Part shown: piece after piece, positions 35,161-43,462 of the stretch
How the letters are laid out: each line of letters opens with the position of its first letter
Position numbering within the stretch: the first letter of the stretch is position 1
NCBI GenBank assembly: GCA_022791255.1
Contig: JAAVYR010000002.1
Location: forward strand, 1 to 64,000
Reading direction: 5' to 3'
DNA: 64,000 nt
Source: Peptococcaceae bacterium
GTDB taxonomy: Bacteria > Bacillota > Dehalobacteriia > UBA4068 > JAAVYR01
Translations under genes and position numbers: made by a program
The notes under the pieces: generated by a model
Seen by the model: the letters and a program-made list of their open reading frames with translations, nothing else
What the model was told of the DNA's origin: nothing
Database searches by the model: none

Positions 35161-35845
35161 TTTTATAGCCTACCCCCCAAACAGTTTTGATATATTTTGG
35201 TTGATCAAAAGAGTCGCCCATTTTTTCCCGCAAATGGCGGATATGGACGGTGATAGTGTTGTTCTGCTTAGAGAAATATTCTTCTCCCCAAATGCCGTGG
35301 AACAGCTCTTCGGCGCTGACTACTTTTCCTTTGTTTTGCAGGAGAATGCGTAAAATAGAAAACTCTGTAGGTGTGAGATTAAGGGGTTTTTCATTGACGG
35401 TACATTCATGGGTTTTGATATTCAGCACCAATCCTCTATGGATGATAAAATCCTCTTCTGTATCTGCACCTACATTATAGCGTTTATACCGTCTCAGTTG
35501 GGCTTTCACTCTGGCGACTAGCTCCAGGGGAAGAAAGGGTTTGGTCATGTAGTCGTCGGCGCCTAAGGTAAGGCCGGTGATTTTGTCTATTTCTTCTCCT
35601 TTGGCTGTCAGCATGATGACGGGATAATTATGGTGTTCTCGAATGATTTTGCAAATTTCAAAACCATTTTTATCAGGAAGCATTACATCTAAGATAGCTA
35701 AGTCCAGCTTTTCCCTGGAGATACAATCCAGAGCGTCGGCAGCATTATAAAATTTAAAAACAGTGAAGTTTTCATTTTCTAAGTATAAAGAGACCAGGTC
35801 GGCGATTTCTCGTTCATCGTCAACGATTAAGATTTTCTCACTCGC
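35150..35845 (-). CDS. VanR-like response regulator with no canonical start codon
   Basis: OmpR-type regulator: receiver domain with DD pair and phospho-acceptor Asp (AILDVMLPD), Lys in TKPF, and a winged-helix domain ending WGVGYKIEG. Homology to VanR extends back to SEKILIVDDEREIADL, which would require a start codon directly before the Ser. The sequence there is GCG (35843-35845), with GGAGGAG ideally placed 6 nt upstream (35852-35858) and an in-frame stop just before it. Counting from that GCG gives 231 aa, the VanR length. The only in-frame ATG (35683) lies after the phospho-Asp and would destroy the receiver. Either GTG has mutated to GCG, a non-standard start is used, or there is a base error. 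Confidence 0.88.
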   Translation of the reverse strand, partial: ASEKILIVDDEREIADLVSLYLENENFTVFKFYNAADALDCISREKLDLAILDVMLPDKNGFEICKIIREHHNYPVIMLTAKGEEIDKITGLTLGADDYMTKPFLPLELVARVKAQLRRYKRYNVGADTEEDFIIHRGLVLNIKTHECTVNEKPLNLTPTEFSILRILLQNKGKVVSAEELFHGIWGEEYFSKQNNTITVHIRHLREKMGDSFDQPKYIKTVWGVGYKIEG

Positions 35846-36048
35846 GGCAGACTCCTCCTATCCTCTTCTATCTTAGCAAATTTATTGTATCAGATTTTTT
35901 ACTTTTTTATCGATAAAAAATTAAGATTTTCTTAATGATGCTTATTTTCTAAAGTTTCTTTACTTTTGTAGCAAGTGGCAAAGAGTAGGTATTTAGGTAT
36001 ATTTTTTCTCCTTTGGGGCAATATTAGCCATATGGAGGTGGAATGTTT

Positions 36049-36804
36049 ATGAGTGAGAAGATGAATGATTTTTGGGAAAATAAACCCAATAAAAACCGTT
36101 GGTGGGTATATGGATTGGTCATTGCGTTAGGTCTTTCTGTAGGTGTGTGGCAGGGTGTAGCAGAGAAAACACCGGCAGAAGAGAATGTTAATCCATCTTC
36201 CCCCCAATTGATTGGTGCAGAAAATAGTAGCTTTACGCCAATCACAGAAAACGGCATGCGACAAATGGTTGGACAATTATCAGAGCTGCCCAAAAAGCAG
36301 GCACCGGAAAAAACAACTGTAACAACAGATAATCCGGAAAAGCAGACAGCAGAAGAGGATTTAGGCGGTATCATGGAAGGGGAGCCGGCTGCTACCAATG
36401 TAGCAGCTACTGTACCCAATCTCTTAATCCCAGCTAGTGGCAAATGGGAGCGGACCTTTGGCTATGGCTATGATGATACCTTAGAAGATTTTCGTTTTCA
36501 TAATGGGGCGGACATGCCTCTCTCTCTGGGAGAGCTGGTTTATTGTGCCTTAGATGGTAAAGTAACTGCTGTAACAGAAGACGACTATGAAGGACAATCT
36601 GTAACGATAGAACATGCAGACCAGATTGTTACCAAGTACTATGGTATCGAAACAGATTTAGCAGTTGGTGATACCTTAAAAGCTGGGGAGGTAGTAGGTC
36701 AGATTGCTGCCAGTCCTTTATTTGAAACAGAACAAATCCCACATCTACACTTTGAAGTGTGGGTAGACGGAGTTGTTACCGACCCGCTTGCCTATATTAA
36801 ATAA
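36049..36804 (+). CDS. SpoIIQ-like M23 peptidase
   Basis: 251 aa with a short cytoplasmic N-terminus (MNDFWENKPNKNRW), one membrane segment (about 20-38), a low-complexity linker and a C-terminal M23 domain (about 135-251). The zinc ligands are kept: HNGAD and HLHFE. In Bacillus SpoIIQ one ligand is lost, while clostridial SpoIIQ keeps them. The N-terminal FW-K-RWW pattern and position near spoIID support the SpoIIQ comparison. ATG 36049 is 7 nt from GGAGGTGG; the ATG at 36043 is too close. Confidence 0.85.
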   Translation: MSEKMNDFWENKPNKNRWWVYGLVIALGLSVGVWQGVAEKTPAEENVNPSSPQLIGAENSSFTPITENGMRQMVGQLSELPKKQAPEKTTVTTDNPEKQTAEEDLGGIMEGEPAATNVAATVPNLLIPASGKWERTFGYGYDDTLEDFRFHNGADMPLSLGELVYCALDGKVTAVTEDDYEGQSVTIEHADQIVTKYYGIETDLAVGDTLKAGEVVGQIAASPLFETEQIPHLHFEVWVDGVVTDPLAYIK

Positions 36805-36807
36805 AAC

Positions 36808-36843
36808 AAAAAAGCTGCGCTTTTTAGCGCGGCTTTTTATTTT
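36808..36843. terminator. bidirectional terminator (spoIIQ-like / pyridoxamine kinase)
   Basis: AAAAGCTGCGC / GCGCGGCTTTTT stem between convergent genes. Confidence 0.88.
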
Positions 36844-37688
36844 AAATGCAGGCGATTGATGAGACAGGGTAATATTCTTTCAAAAGCAACGCCTTCTCTG
36901 GGGGCAGTGCCGATTTCTTTGGTAATGACGATAGCGTCATAGGTTAGGTCTACAGCGATATGGATGCTTTCTTCTAGGGTGCAATCATTTAAGATAGCTG
37001 CTAAAAGAAGGCTGGAAAATACATCTCCTGTGCCATGGAACATGCCGGAAACTTTTGGCGAGAAGGCATAGGAGGTTTTGTCTTCTTCCCTGCTCATGGC
37101 GGCGGCGCCTAGGTGTTTTTCTTCCAGCCAAACACCAGTAAGAACGGCGGTTTTTGCGCCCAGGTCAAGGAGTCTTGTCAATATATATTGAATATAATCT
37201 TTGCTGTAGGGGCCTGGCTGGTAGGGGATATCTAGTAAAAAGGCAGCTTCGGTCATATTGGGTACCAGGATATCTGCTTCAGCTGCCAGCTGTTTCATCT
37301 CGGCACAAATCTCTGGTGTATAGACGGAATACAGTTTACCATTATCCCCCATGACGGGGTCTACAAAGACCAAAGTGTTTTCCTCTCGAAACTTCTTGCA
37401 GAAATCTTTTAAAATAGCTATCTGTTGCTTGGAGCCCAAGAAGCCGCTATAAATGGCGTCAAAGTGTAAGCCCAACGTCTGCCAATGGTGAATATAGGCC
37501 GGTAAATCTGTGGTCAAATCTCGATAGGTAAAGCCGGTAAACTCTCCAGTGTGGGTAGAGAGAACTGCTGTGGGCACGGGACAAGTCTCGATGCCGGCAG
37601 CAGAAAGCACTGGCAAGGCCACTGTAAGGGAACATTTGCCGAAGCCTGATATATCATGAAGGGCCGCCACTCTTTTTAAGGGTAACAT
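36837..37688 (-). CDS. pyridoxamine/pyridoxal kinase
   Basis: 283 aa of the ribokinase-like PdxY/PdxK group. Phosphorylates pyridoxamine or pyridoxal to feed PLP-dependent enzymes. It begins HDISGFGKCSLTVALP. VFVDPVMGDNGKLY (about residue 120) is the metal/substrate loop, and FHGTGDVFSSLLL (about 228) carries the anion hole and catalytic Asp. The ATG at 37688 is assumed; a GTG at 37697 is possible and neither has a good ribosome binding site. Confidence 0.9.
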   Translation of the reverse strand: MLPLKRVAALHDISGFGKCSLTVALPVLSAAGIETCPVPTAVLSTHTGEFTGFTYRDLTTDLPAYIHHWQTLGLHFDAIYSGFLGSKQQIAILKDFCKKFREENTLVFVDPVMGDNGKLYSVYTPEICAEMKQLAAEADILVPNMTEAAFLLDIPYQPGPYSKDYIQYILTRLLDLGAKTAVLTGVWLEEKHLGAAAMSREEDKTSYAFSPKVSGMFHGTGDVFSSLLLAAILNDCTLEESIHIAVDLTYDAIVITKEIGTAPREGVAFERILPCLINRLHLK

Positions 37689-37892
37689 AAAAACCACGCT
37701 CTTTTATTCTTAGTCTTTCAATTCTAATATAAATCCAGGAAAAAAGCAAATACCTATCTGTGGGACAGCGATTACTTTGTTTGACTTTTTTCTGGTAATC
37801 ATATAAACTTAATATTATCTAAGATTGCATATGTCAAATGAAATATGACCATAGGTTTAATCGGATTTTGTAGAGTTTAGGAGGGGTTTTTG

Positions 37893-38273
37893 ATGCAAAG
37901 ATATGTAACAGAAAATGCACCGGCACCAGTTGGTCCTTATTGTCAAGCCCTTAGTGTGGGTAATTTATTATTTATTTCCGGACAAATGGGCATCGACCCG
38001 AAAACGGGTGCATTTGTTTCCGGTGGTGTGGAAGCCCAGGCAGAACAAGTAATGAAAAATTTAGATGCTATTCTTACAGAAGCTGGCAGCTGCTGGTCTA
38101 GTGTGGCAAAGGTGAACATATATTTGAAAGATATGAATGATTTTGCTGCAGTAAATCAAATCTATGCAGGTTTCTTTGACCAGGCGTTTCCTGCCCGTTG
38201 CTGTGTGGAAGTAGCAAGACTTCCTAAAGACGCGCTGGTAGAAATCGAAGCCATTGCAGTGATTGGGGCATAA
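37893..38273 (+). CDS. ridA: RidA family enamine/imine deaminase
   Basis: 126 aa. Hydrolyses reactive 2-aminoacrylate and similar intermediates to keto acids, protecting PLP enzymes. The active-site Arg is in PARCCVEV and the C-terminal VEIEAIA motif is present. AGGAGGGG precedes the ATG. It lies 30 bp upstream of cysK, a PLP enzyme that forms aminoacrylate, which fits its protective role. Confidence 0.95.
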   Translation: MQRYVTENAPAPVGPYCQALSVGNLLFISGQMGIDPKTGAFVSGGVEAQAEQVMKNLDAILTEAGSCWSSVAKVNIYLKDMNDFAAVNQIYAGFFDQAFPARCCVEVARLPKDALVEIEAIAVIGA

Positions 38274-38303
38274 ACAGCCTTTGCAGCAAGGGAAAGAGGC
38301 GCT

Positions 38304-39242
38304 ATGATGAAAATAGCAAATAGTATTACAGAACTAATCGGGAATACGCCATTATTGGCCTTAAACGGCATTGTAGAAAAGCGTCAGCTTACTTGTTCTA
38401 TCTGGGGGAAGTTAGAAGGTTTTAACCCCATGGGTAGCATTAAGGACCGGGCAGCTTATGCTATGATAGTAGATGCTGTAGATACTGGTAGCCTAAAGCC
38501 CGGGGCGACTATCGTGGAAGCCACCAGCGGGAATACCGGTATCGGTATTGCTTTTGTTGGTCGGGTGCTGGGCTTTTCTGTGGTAATCGTTATGCCGGAC
38601 TCTATGACCAAAGAACGGATTGCCTTATTAGAAAGTTTAGGGGCAAAGGTAATATTGACACCGGGGAAACTGGGGATGTCTGGTGCTATTGCTGAGGCGG
38701 ACCGGCTTTTGAGCGAAATTCCTGGTAGTATTAGTTTGAAGCAATTCGAGAACCCGGCTAATCCTCGTATCCATAGGCAAACCACTGGTGAAGAAATTTG
38801 GCGGGATACAGATGGACAGGTGGATATTTTAGTGGCTGGTATCGGTACTGGCGGCACTATTACAGGGATAGGAGAATGCCTTAAGGCACATAAACAGGCA
38901 GTACAAGTATTTGGCGTAGAGCCTGTGGACTCCCCTGTATTAAGTGGCGGCAGCGCGGGGCCTCATGGTTTGCAAGGCATTGGTGCAGGGTTCGTACCTA
39001 AGGTGTTAAATCAAGAAATATTAGACGGTGTGCTTACTGTATCCACGGAAGAAGCTTATGACTGCTGCAGACAGTTGGCCGCAGAAGAAGGGATATTGGT
39101 TGGTATTAGCTCTGGTGCAGCTTTAGCCGGTGCTTTGCGGTTAGCGGCTAGAGAAGAAAACCATGGAAAGCGGATTGTAGTGATTTTCCCTGATGGGGGA
39201 GAACGATATTTATCCTTGCCCTTATTTCATGGGCAAGATTAA
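38304..39242 (+). CDS. cysK: cysteine synthase (O-acetylserine sulfhydrylase)
   Basis: 312 aa. Makes cysteine from O-acetylserine and sulfide. The PLP lysine is in GSIKDRAA (about residue 44), the substrate loop is EATSGNTGIGIAF (about 72), the phosphate-binding loop is GTGGTITG (about 178). The SSGAA near the C-terminus completes the fold-type II pattern. No cysE is adjacent. Co-directional with ridA and a DUF1648-like membrane gene. Confidence 0.96.
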   Translation: MMKIANSITELIGNTPLLALNGIVEKRQLTCSIWGKLEGFNPMGSIKDRAAYAMIVDAVDTGSLKPGATIVEATSGNTGIGIAFVGRVLGFSVVIVMPDSMTKERIALLESLGAKVILTPGKLGMSGAIAEADRLLSEIPGSISLKQFENPANPRIHRQTTGEEIWRDTDGQVDILVAGIGTGGTITGIGECLKAHKQAVQVFGVEPVDSPVLSGGSAGPHGLQGIGAGFVPKVLNQEILDGVLTVSTEEAYDCCRQLAAEEGILVGISSGAALAGALRLAAREENHGKRIVVIFPDGGERYLSLPLFHGQD

Positions 39243-39254
39243 TGGGGGCAAAAA

Positions 39255-39854
39255 ATGAAGCAAAATAACAAGAAAAAAGAAGAAGTAAAAGCATCAAAAG
39301 GTGCTGCACGGAAAAATATCTTTGTACAAAAAAGTGATAACCGCCCGGTGATGGTCATAGAGCGGTCTGCCTGGGAAAAGCGCATCGATATGTGCTGTAT
39401 GTTGTTTTTAGTTATGATGACGCTGCGCATCAGCACTACTTGGAAGTCGTTACCAGCAAAGATAGATACAGCTTTTGCGCTTTCGGGGCAGGCTATGAAT
39501 ACTTCTAGCAAGGGCACGCTTCTGATTGTGCTGGGGATTTCTATCTTTTTGTTCATGTTTCTCAGCTTTTTTAGTCGGCATCCATACGGCTTTAATTACC
39601 CGGTGGCTGTTACCAAGAAAAATGCCAAGAGCTTATATCAATTAGGCAGTATGATGATGGCATGGATTAAGCTACTTATCATGATTTTATTTGCCAATGT
39701 GGTCTTTTCTGCCATTGAATTAGCATTAGGCGGTGATCCGACTACTAGTGTATATATTACCTTTGGGGTCAGTGCAGGCTGTATTATCGTACTGATTTAT
39801 TTTCTCTTGCAAATGCGGAAACTAAAAGACGAGACTGTAGACGCTGGGAAATAA
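39255..39854 (+). CDS. membrane protein, possibly DUF1648-type
   Basis: 199 aa. A basic, Lys-rich N-terminus (residues 1-40) is followed by four membrane segments (about 45-62, 88-108, 133-155, 165-187). The stretch LPAKIDTAFALSGQAMNTSSK after the first helix resembles, in its first part, the external LP-x-IP-HF motif of DUF1648/SdpI-like proteins. Confidence in the family is limited. It starts 12 bp after cysK and likely shares its transcript. Confidence 0.6.
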   Translation: MKQNNKKKEEVKASKGAARKNIFVQKSDNRPVMVIERSAWEKRIDMCCMLFLVMMTLRISTTWKSLPAKIDTAFALSGQAMNTSSKGTLLIVLGISIFLFMFLSFFSRHPYGFNYPVAVTKKNAKSLYQLGSMMMAWIKLLIMILFANVVFSAIELALGGDPTTSVYITFGVSAGCIIVLIYFLLQMRKLKDETVDAGK

Positions 39855-39874
39855 GATAACTTTTCTGAAAAAGT

Positions 39875-39932
39875 AAATACCTACTATCTCTTGCCAAACT
39901 GATTTTCTGGCTAGGTAGTAGGTATTTTTTTT
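39875..39932. terminator. bidirectional terminator with ACCTACTA/TAGTAGGT arms
   Basis: 12-bp arms AAATACCTACTA / TAGTAGGTATTT around a 29-base loop, with a T run on the plus strand, between the convergent DUF1648-like gene and manA. Confidence 0.85.
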
Positions 39933-39933
39933 A

Positions 39934-40890
39934 TTAAATGGGGGAGGCTGTTAATAAAATCAAAGGGGTATTTTGCTGCTTATTTTCTAGGGTGTACTCA
40001 CCTAGATAGGCTGGCAGCAGTAAGGTATCTCCCTTCTCTAGGGGGAGATTGCCTTCTTGCCAATGGAGAGTGCCGCTACCAGCTACGCAAAGCAAGGTGG
40101 TAAAGCGCTCCTTTTCTGTTCTTTGAGTAAGTGTTTTATGGATGGTCAATGTGGAAAAATAAAAACTGGGTCTGGTATCGTAAATTTCTTGGGTATATGC
40201 AGTCGTTTCTTGCTGCCAAAGAATAGGGGTTTGGGGCGACTGATTTTTTCTCCAGTCGAGGGCAGCAAGAGCTTCCTTGATATGCAAAGGACGAAAATTG
40301 CCGTTAGCGTCTTTGCGGTTGAAATCATACAGGCGGTAAGTAATATCAGAGCACTGCTGGACCTCTGCTGCAACAATGCCGGCACCTAAGCTATGGATAA
40401 CCCCAGGGGGAATATAGTAAACCTCACCGGCAGCAACGGGCACGCTCTGGCATAAATTAGTAAGTTGCGGGGTATTTAGTCGTGTAATCATATCGGCGGC
40501 AGTTACGCCTTGCTGCACTCCATAAATGATTTTTGCACCAGGTTGGGCGGAAACAATATACCAGACTTCGCCTTTACCGCCTTCTCTGGGCTGCGGGTGG
40601 ACTTGGATAGACAGTTGTTTTTCGGCGTCTAGGAATTTTACTAACAGTGGACAAGGAGCCTTTGCATAATAATGGCCGAATAATTTTTCCTGCCAAAGAT
40701 TTCTTACCTCTGTTAGTGTTTTATTCTGGAAAGGACCATTGTCGATGAGAGAAACAGCCTGGGGATGTTCTGATAGTTCCCAGCTTTCTCCCGTATGAGA
40801 AAGAGGGGAGTGCTTGCCTAATGCGCTTAGGTTTTCACCGCCCCATAAATATTGTTTATAAGTAGGACGCAATTTCAGCGGATAAACCAT
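39934..40890 (-). CDS. manA: mannose-6-phosphate isomerase, class I
   Basis: 318 aa, the short Firmicute form. Interconverts fructose 6-phosphate and mannose 6-phosphate. Cupin-fold zinc ligands are visible: QVHPQ (about residue 97), GEVWY (about 110) and IHSLG (about 169). The C-terminal cupin domain ends in ILLTA. Single-gene unit between two terminators; no other mannose genes nearby. Confidence 0.94.
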   Translation of the reverse strand: MVYPLKLRPTYKQYLWGGENLSALGKHSPLSHTGESWELSEHPQAVSLIDNGPFQNKTLTEVRNLWQEKLFGHYYAKAPCPLLVKFLDAEKQLSIQVHPQPREGGKGEVWYIVSAQPGAKIIYGVQQGVTAADMITRLNTPQLTNLCQSVPVAAGEVYYIPPGVIHSLGAGIVAAEVQQCSDITYRLYDFNRKDANGNFRPLHIKEALAALDWRKNQSPQTPILWQQETTAYTQEIYDTRPSFYFSTLTIHKTLTQRTEKERFTTLLCVAGSGTLHWQEGNLPLEKGDTLLLPAYLGEYTLENKQQNTPLILLTASPI

Positions 40891-40975
40891 AGGATACCTC
40901 CAAAGAATTGGTTTGGTATCTATAATTTATGCGGGAGGTTTTGTCCTTGTTCAAACATCGTGATGATAGATGTGA

Positions 40976-41030
40976 AAATACCTACTGTTCTTGACGCAAA
41001 TAAGCGGTAAGAGATAGTAGGTATTTCTTT
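40976..41030 (-). terminator. terminator downstream of the second two-component system
   Basis: Arms AAATACCTACT / AGTAGGTATTT, the same family as at 29353 and 39875, downstream of the histidine kinase gene on the minus strand. Confidence 0.7.
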
Positions 41031-41101
41031 TGGATGAAGAATTTGTGGAGAAGATGCGTTGGGAGTGGTAGTAACTTATTTCTGGGCAGAGAGTGTGATA
41101 T

Positions 41102-42484
41102 CTATTTTTGTTTGACAGCAGTCAGCTCTACGAAAAAGGAAGTACCTTTGCCTGGTTCGCTCTCTACTGTGATTTTGCCGTTGTGGGTTCTGGCAATCCA
41201 CTGGGCGATGGAGAGACCTAATCCTGTACCGCCTTGGCTCCGGGAGCGAGCCTTATCTACCCGATAGAACCGTTGGAATAAATGCTTTTGGTCTTCTTTG
41301 GCAATGCCAATGCCGCTGTCTTTAACTTGGAGAATGATTTTATCTCCTTTTGTTTGTAAGGAGACGAATGCATCACCTTTGCCAGGGGTATATTTAATGG
41401 CATTATCTAAGAGGATAATCAGTACTTGTTTGAGGCGAGAACTATCACCAAGACAATGAACATTTTCCGCAATGTCCCAGGTGAGATTAATATTGGCGTC
41501 TTTGAATAGGGGCTCCATTTGTAAAACGGTATCCTCTACTACAGTGGAAAGATTGATGGCTGTCTTTAGGTTAATATCCTGTCCGGCATCTGCTTTTGCC
41601 AGGAACAGCATATCATTTACTAATTGAGACATGCGTTTACATTCTTTTAAGGCACTATTGAGCCAGTAATTGGTTTCTTTGGCGCCGAAATCTTCTGGAG
41701 GTTCCGTGTCTGTGCTTTCTGCTGTTGCTTCTGTTGTTTCTGTGGCGGTTTTATCCGGAGCGTTGTGTTCTTGTTGCTCTTGCGCTTTCCAATAATCATT
41801 CAAATCATCCTGCAGTGTTTCTAGGGTTGCCTGGATGATGGCGATGGGGGTACGCAGTTCGTGGGAAGCGTTGGCCACAAATTCTTGCTGTTGCCGCCAA
41901 GCATTATCCACTGGTATCATCACCTTTGCTACTAACACACAACCCATAAAGATGGCAATAATACCGCCAGTGATAGCGATAATCAAGAGAGCGCTGAGTA
42001 AGCTGGTAAGCAGTGCTTTTTCCCAAGAGATATTTACAAATACCTGGAGATAAACATCTTGGTCGGTAAGGGAGAGCTTCACCGTATGGATGCGCAGGAA
42101 GCTTTCAAAAAATTGGGTATTGTTTTTGACAATACCGGATTTGTCAGCATTTTTTCCCACCACACCTTGTAAGAGAGAGAGTAAATCATCATCATAAAAA
42201 TTTAAATAATAAATAGAGCCATCCCCATGCCAAATGGCTACATAAATATTTTGCTCTGCTAGCTTTTGGATATCTTCCTTCATCAGTGCCTCTGTGCGAT
42301 AGATAGGTGGGGTATTCTGCAAGGTGCTTGCGATGTTTTTCTGGGTGAAGGTGAGACGGGTGTCGATATTTTCCATGGTGGAATAATTGGCAAAAGAGAA
42401 GGTCATTACCGTGAGAAAAATGATGAAAATAAGAATAGAGGCTGCGGTGGCAAGAGTCAAACGCAGCCGTACATTTTTTAACAT
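41102..42484 (-). CDS. sensor histidine kinase with an insertion in the dimerisation domain
   Basis: 460 aa. Membrane segments at about 10-32 and 157-186 flank a ~120-residue external sensor. The phospho-acceptor is His208 in ASHELRTPIAII. ATPase motifs are LLDNAIKYT, VKDSGIGIA and GTGLGLSIAQW. Between the two helices of the dimerisation hairpin there is a ~40-residue low-complexity insert (about 231-270, rich in Thr, Glu and Ala) where relatives have a short turn. It lies 2 bp after its response regulator. The signal sensed is unknown. Confidence 0.93.
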   Translation of the reverse strand: MLKNVRLRLTLATAASILIFIIFLTVMTFSFANYSTMENIDTRLTFTQKNIASTLQNTPPIYRTEALMKEDIQKLAEQNIYVAIWHGDGSIYYLNFYDDDLLSLLQGVVGKNADKSGIVKNNTQFFESFLRIHTVKLSLTDQDVYLQVFVNISWEKALLTSLLSALLIIAITGGIIAIFMGCVLVAKVMIPVDNAWRQQQEFVANASHELRTPIAIIQATLETLQDDLNDYWKAQEQQEHNAPDKTATETTEATAESTDTEPPEDFGAKETNYWLNSALKECKRMSQLVNDMLFLAKADAGQDINLKTAINLSTVVEDTVLQMEPLFKDANINLTWDIAENVHCLGDSSRLKQVLIILLDNAIKYTPGKGDAFVSLQTKGDKIILQVKDSGIGIAKEDQKHLFQRFYRVDKARSRSQGGTGLGLSIAQWIARTHNGKITVESEPGKGTSFFVELTAVKQK

Positions 42485-42486
42485 AA

Positions 42487-43161
42487 TTATTTTTTCTCTC
42501 TTTCTTGGAGAATATAACCGATGCCACGCATGGTGACGATTTCAACAGAGCTTTCCGCTAGCTTTTTGCGGAGCATATGGATATAGGCTTCGATACTATT
42601 TTCACTAATATCTGCTTCATATCCCCAGACTCTGTCTAAAATATATTCCCGGCTAAAGGTCTGTCCAGGACGGCGCATAAACATTTCCATGAGTTGGAAC
42701 TCTCTGGCGGAAAGGCGCACTTCTTTTTCGCCAATCAGCAGGCTTACCTTTTGCATATCCAGAGTGATATCGCCAACTGTTAAAAATTCTCCTGCAATAG
42801 CAGGCAGCCGTCTACCTAATGCTTTTACCCGAGAAATTAACTCTTCCATGGCAAAAGGCTTTACTAGATAATCGTCAGCGCCGGCATCTAGTCCTTCTAC
42901 CCGATGTTGGATAGAGTCTTTGGCAGTGAGTAAAAGCACGGGGGTAACCATCCGTTCTTTGCGCATGGCTTTTAAGATATCCATGCCGCTTTTACCGGGC
43001 AGCATAATATCTAAGACGACCACATCATAAATGTCTTTTAAGGCAAGAAGCATACCTTCGTCGCCATCCAGAGCAATATCTGTTTCAATATTTTGTTTCT
43101 TTAACATATGACGAACTGCTTCTGCCAGCATTTGTTCGTCTTCTACTAACAGGACTCTCAT
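42487..43161 (-). CDS. OmpR-family response regulator
   Basis: 224 aa. The receiver domain has the acidic EDE pair near residue 8, phospho-Asp in VVLDIMLPG (about 51) and Lys in VKPF (about 101). The C-terminal winged-helix DNA-binding domain (about 130-224) ends RGIGYIL. Normal start. Operon with the kinase that follows. Confidence 0.95.
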   Translation of the reverse strand: MRVLLVEDEQMLAEAVRHMLKKQNIETDIALDGDEGMLLALKDIYDVVVLDIMLPGKSGMDILKAMRKERMVTPVLLLTAKDSIQHRVEGLDAGADDYLVKPFAMEELISRVKALGRRLPAIAGEFLTVGDITLDMQKVSLLIGEKEVRLSAREFQLMEMFMRRPGQTFSREYILDRVWGYEADISENSIEAYIHMLRKKLAESSVEIVTMRGIGYILQEREKK

Positions 43162-43241
43162 GTGCTGCCTCCTTTATCTTTGGTATTCTTTTTTCAAACA
43201 TTCTATATTAAAAAACAATATCCTGTTTTTTCTATGCAGGG

Positions 43242-43279
43242 AAATCAAAGGCGGGGGGATACCCACCTTTGATTTTTTA
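43242..43279 (+). terminator. terminator-like hairpin in the gcvH upstream region
   Basis: AAATCAAAGG / CCTTTGATTT stem with a G-rich loop and a T run on the plus strand. No plus-strand gene ends here, so it may act in the gcvH leader or stop an unannotated transcript. Confidence 0.55.
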
Positions 43280-43285
43280 GGGAGA

Positions 43286-43314
43286 GTATCAAAAATAAAA
43301 ATTATTTTTGATAC
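43286..43314. promoter_or_regulatory. perfect 13-bp inverted repeat (candidate operator)
   Basis: GTATCAAAAATAA and TTATTTTTGATAC separated by AAA, between the divergent response regulator and gcvH. It could be a binding site for the regulator or an RNA hairpin. Confidence 0.45.
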
Positions 43315-43462
43315 CGTCTTCAGTATAACATGAGGGGACTGAAAGGAAACTTAAAGAGAGAAAAAAACAGGAAAAAGAAGGATTTATCTCATCTATCGCT
43401 AATTATAAACGGAAAATATCCTTTTCGGAAAAGCGATGGAAAAGTATTTAAGGAGAGACGAT

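Noticed and set aside
35150-35683. Taking the VanR-like gene as a truncated 177-aa protein from the ATG at 35683
   Set aside because: Uninterrupted receiver-domain homology continues upstream to a good ribosome binding site, so the gene is longer and only its start codon is abnormal.
43216-43462. Glycine riboswitch upstream of gcvH
   Set aside because: The interval has hairpins but not the paired aptamer cores with their conserved purine-rich joints.
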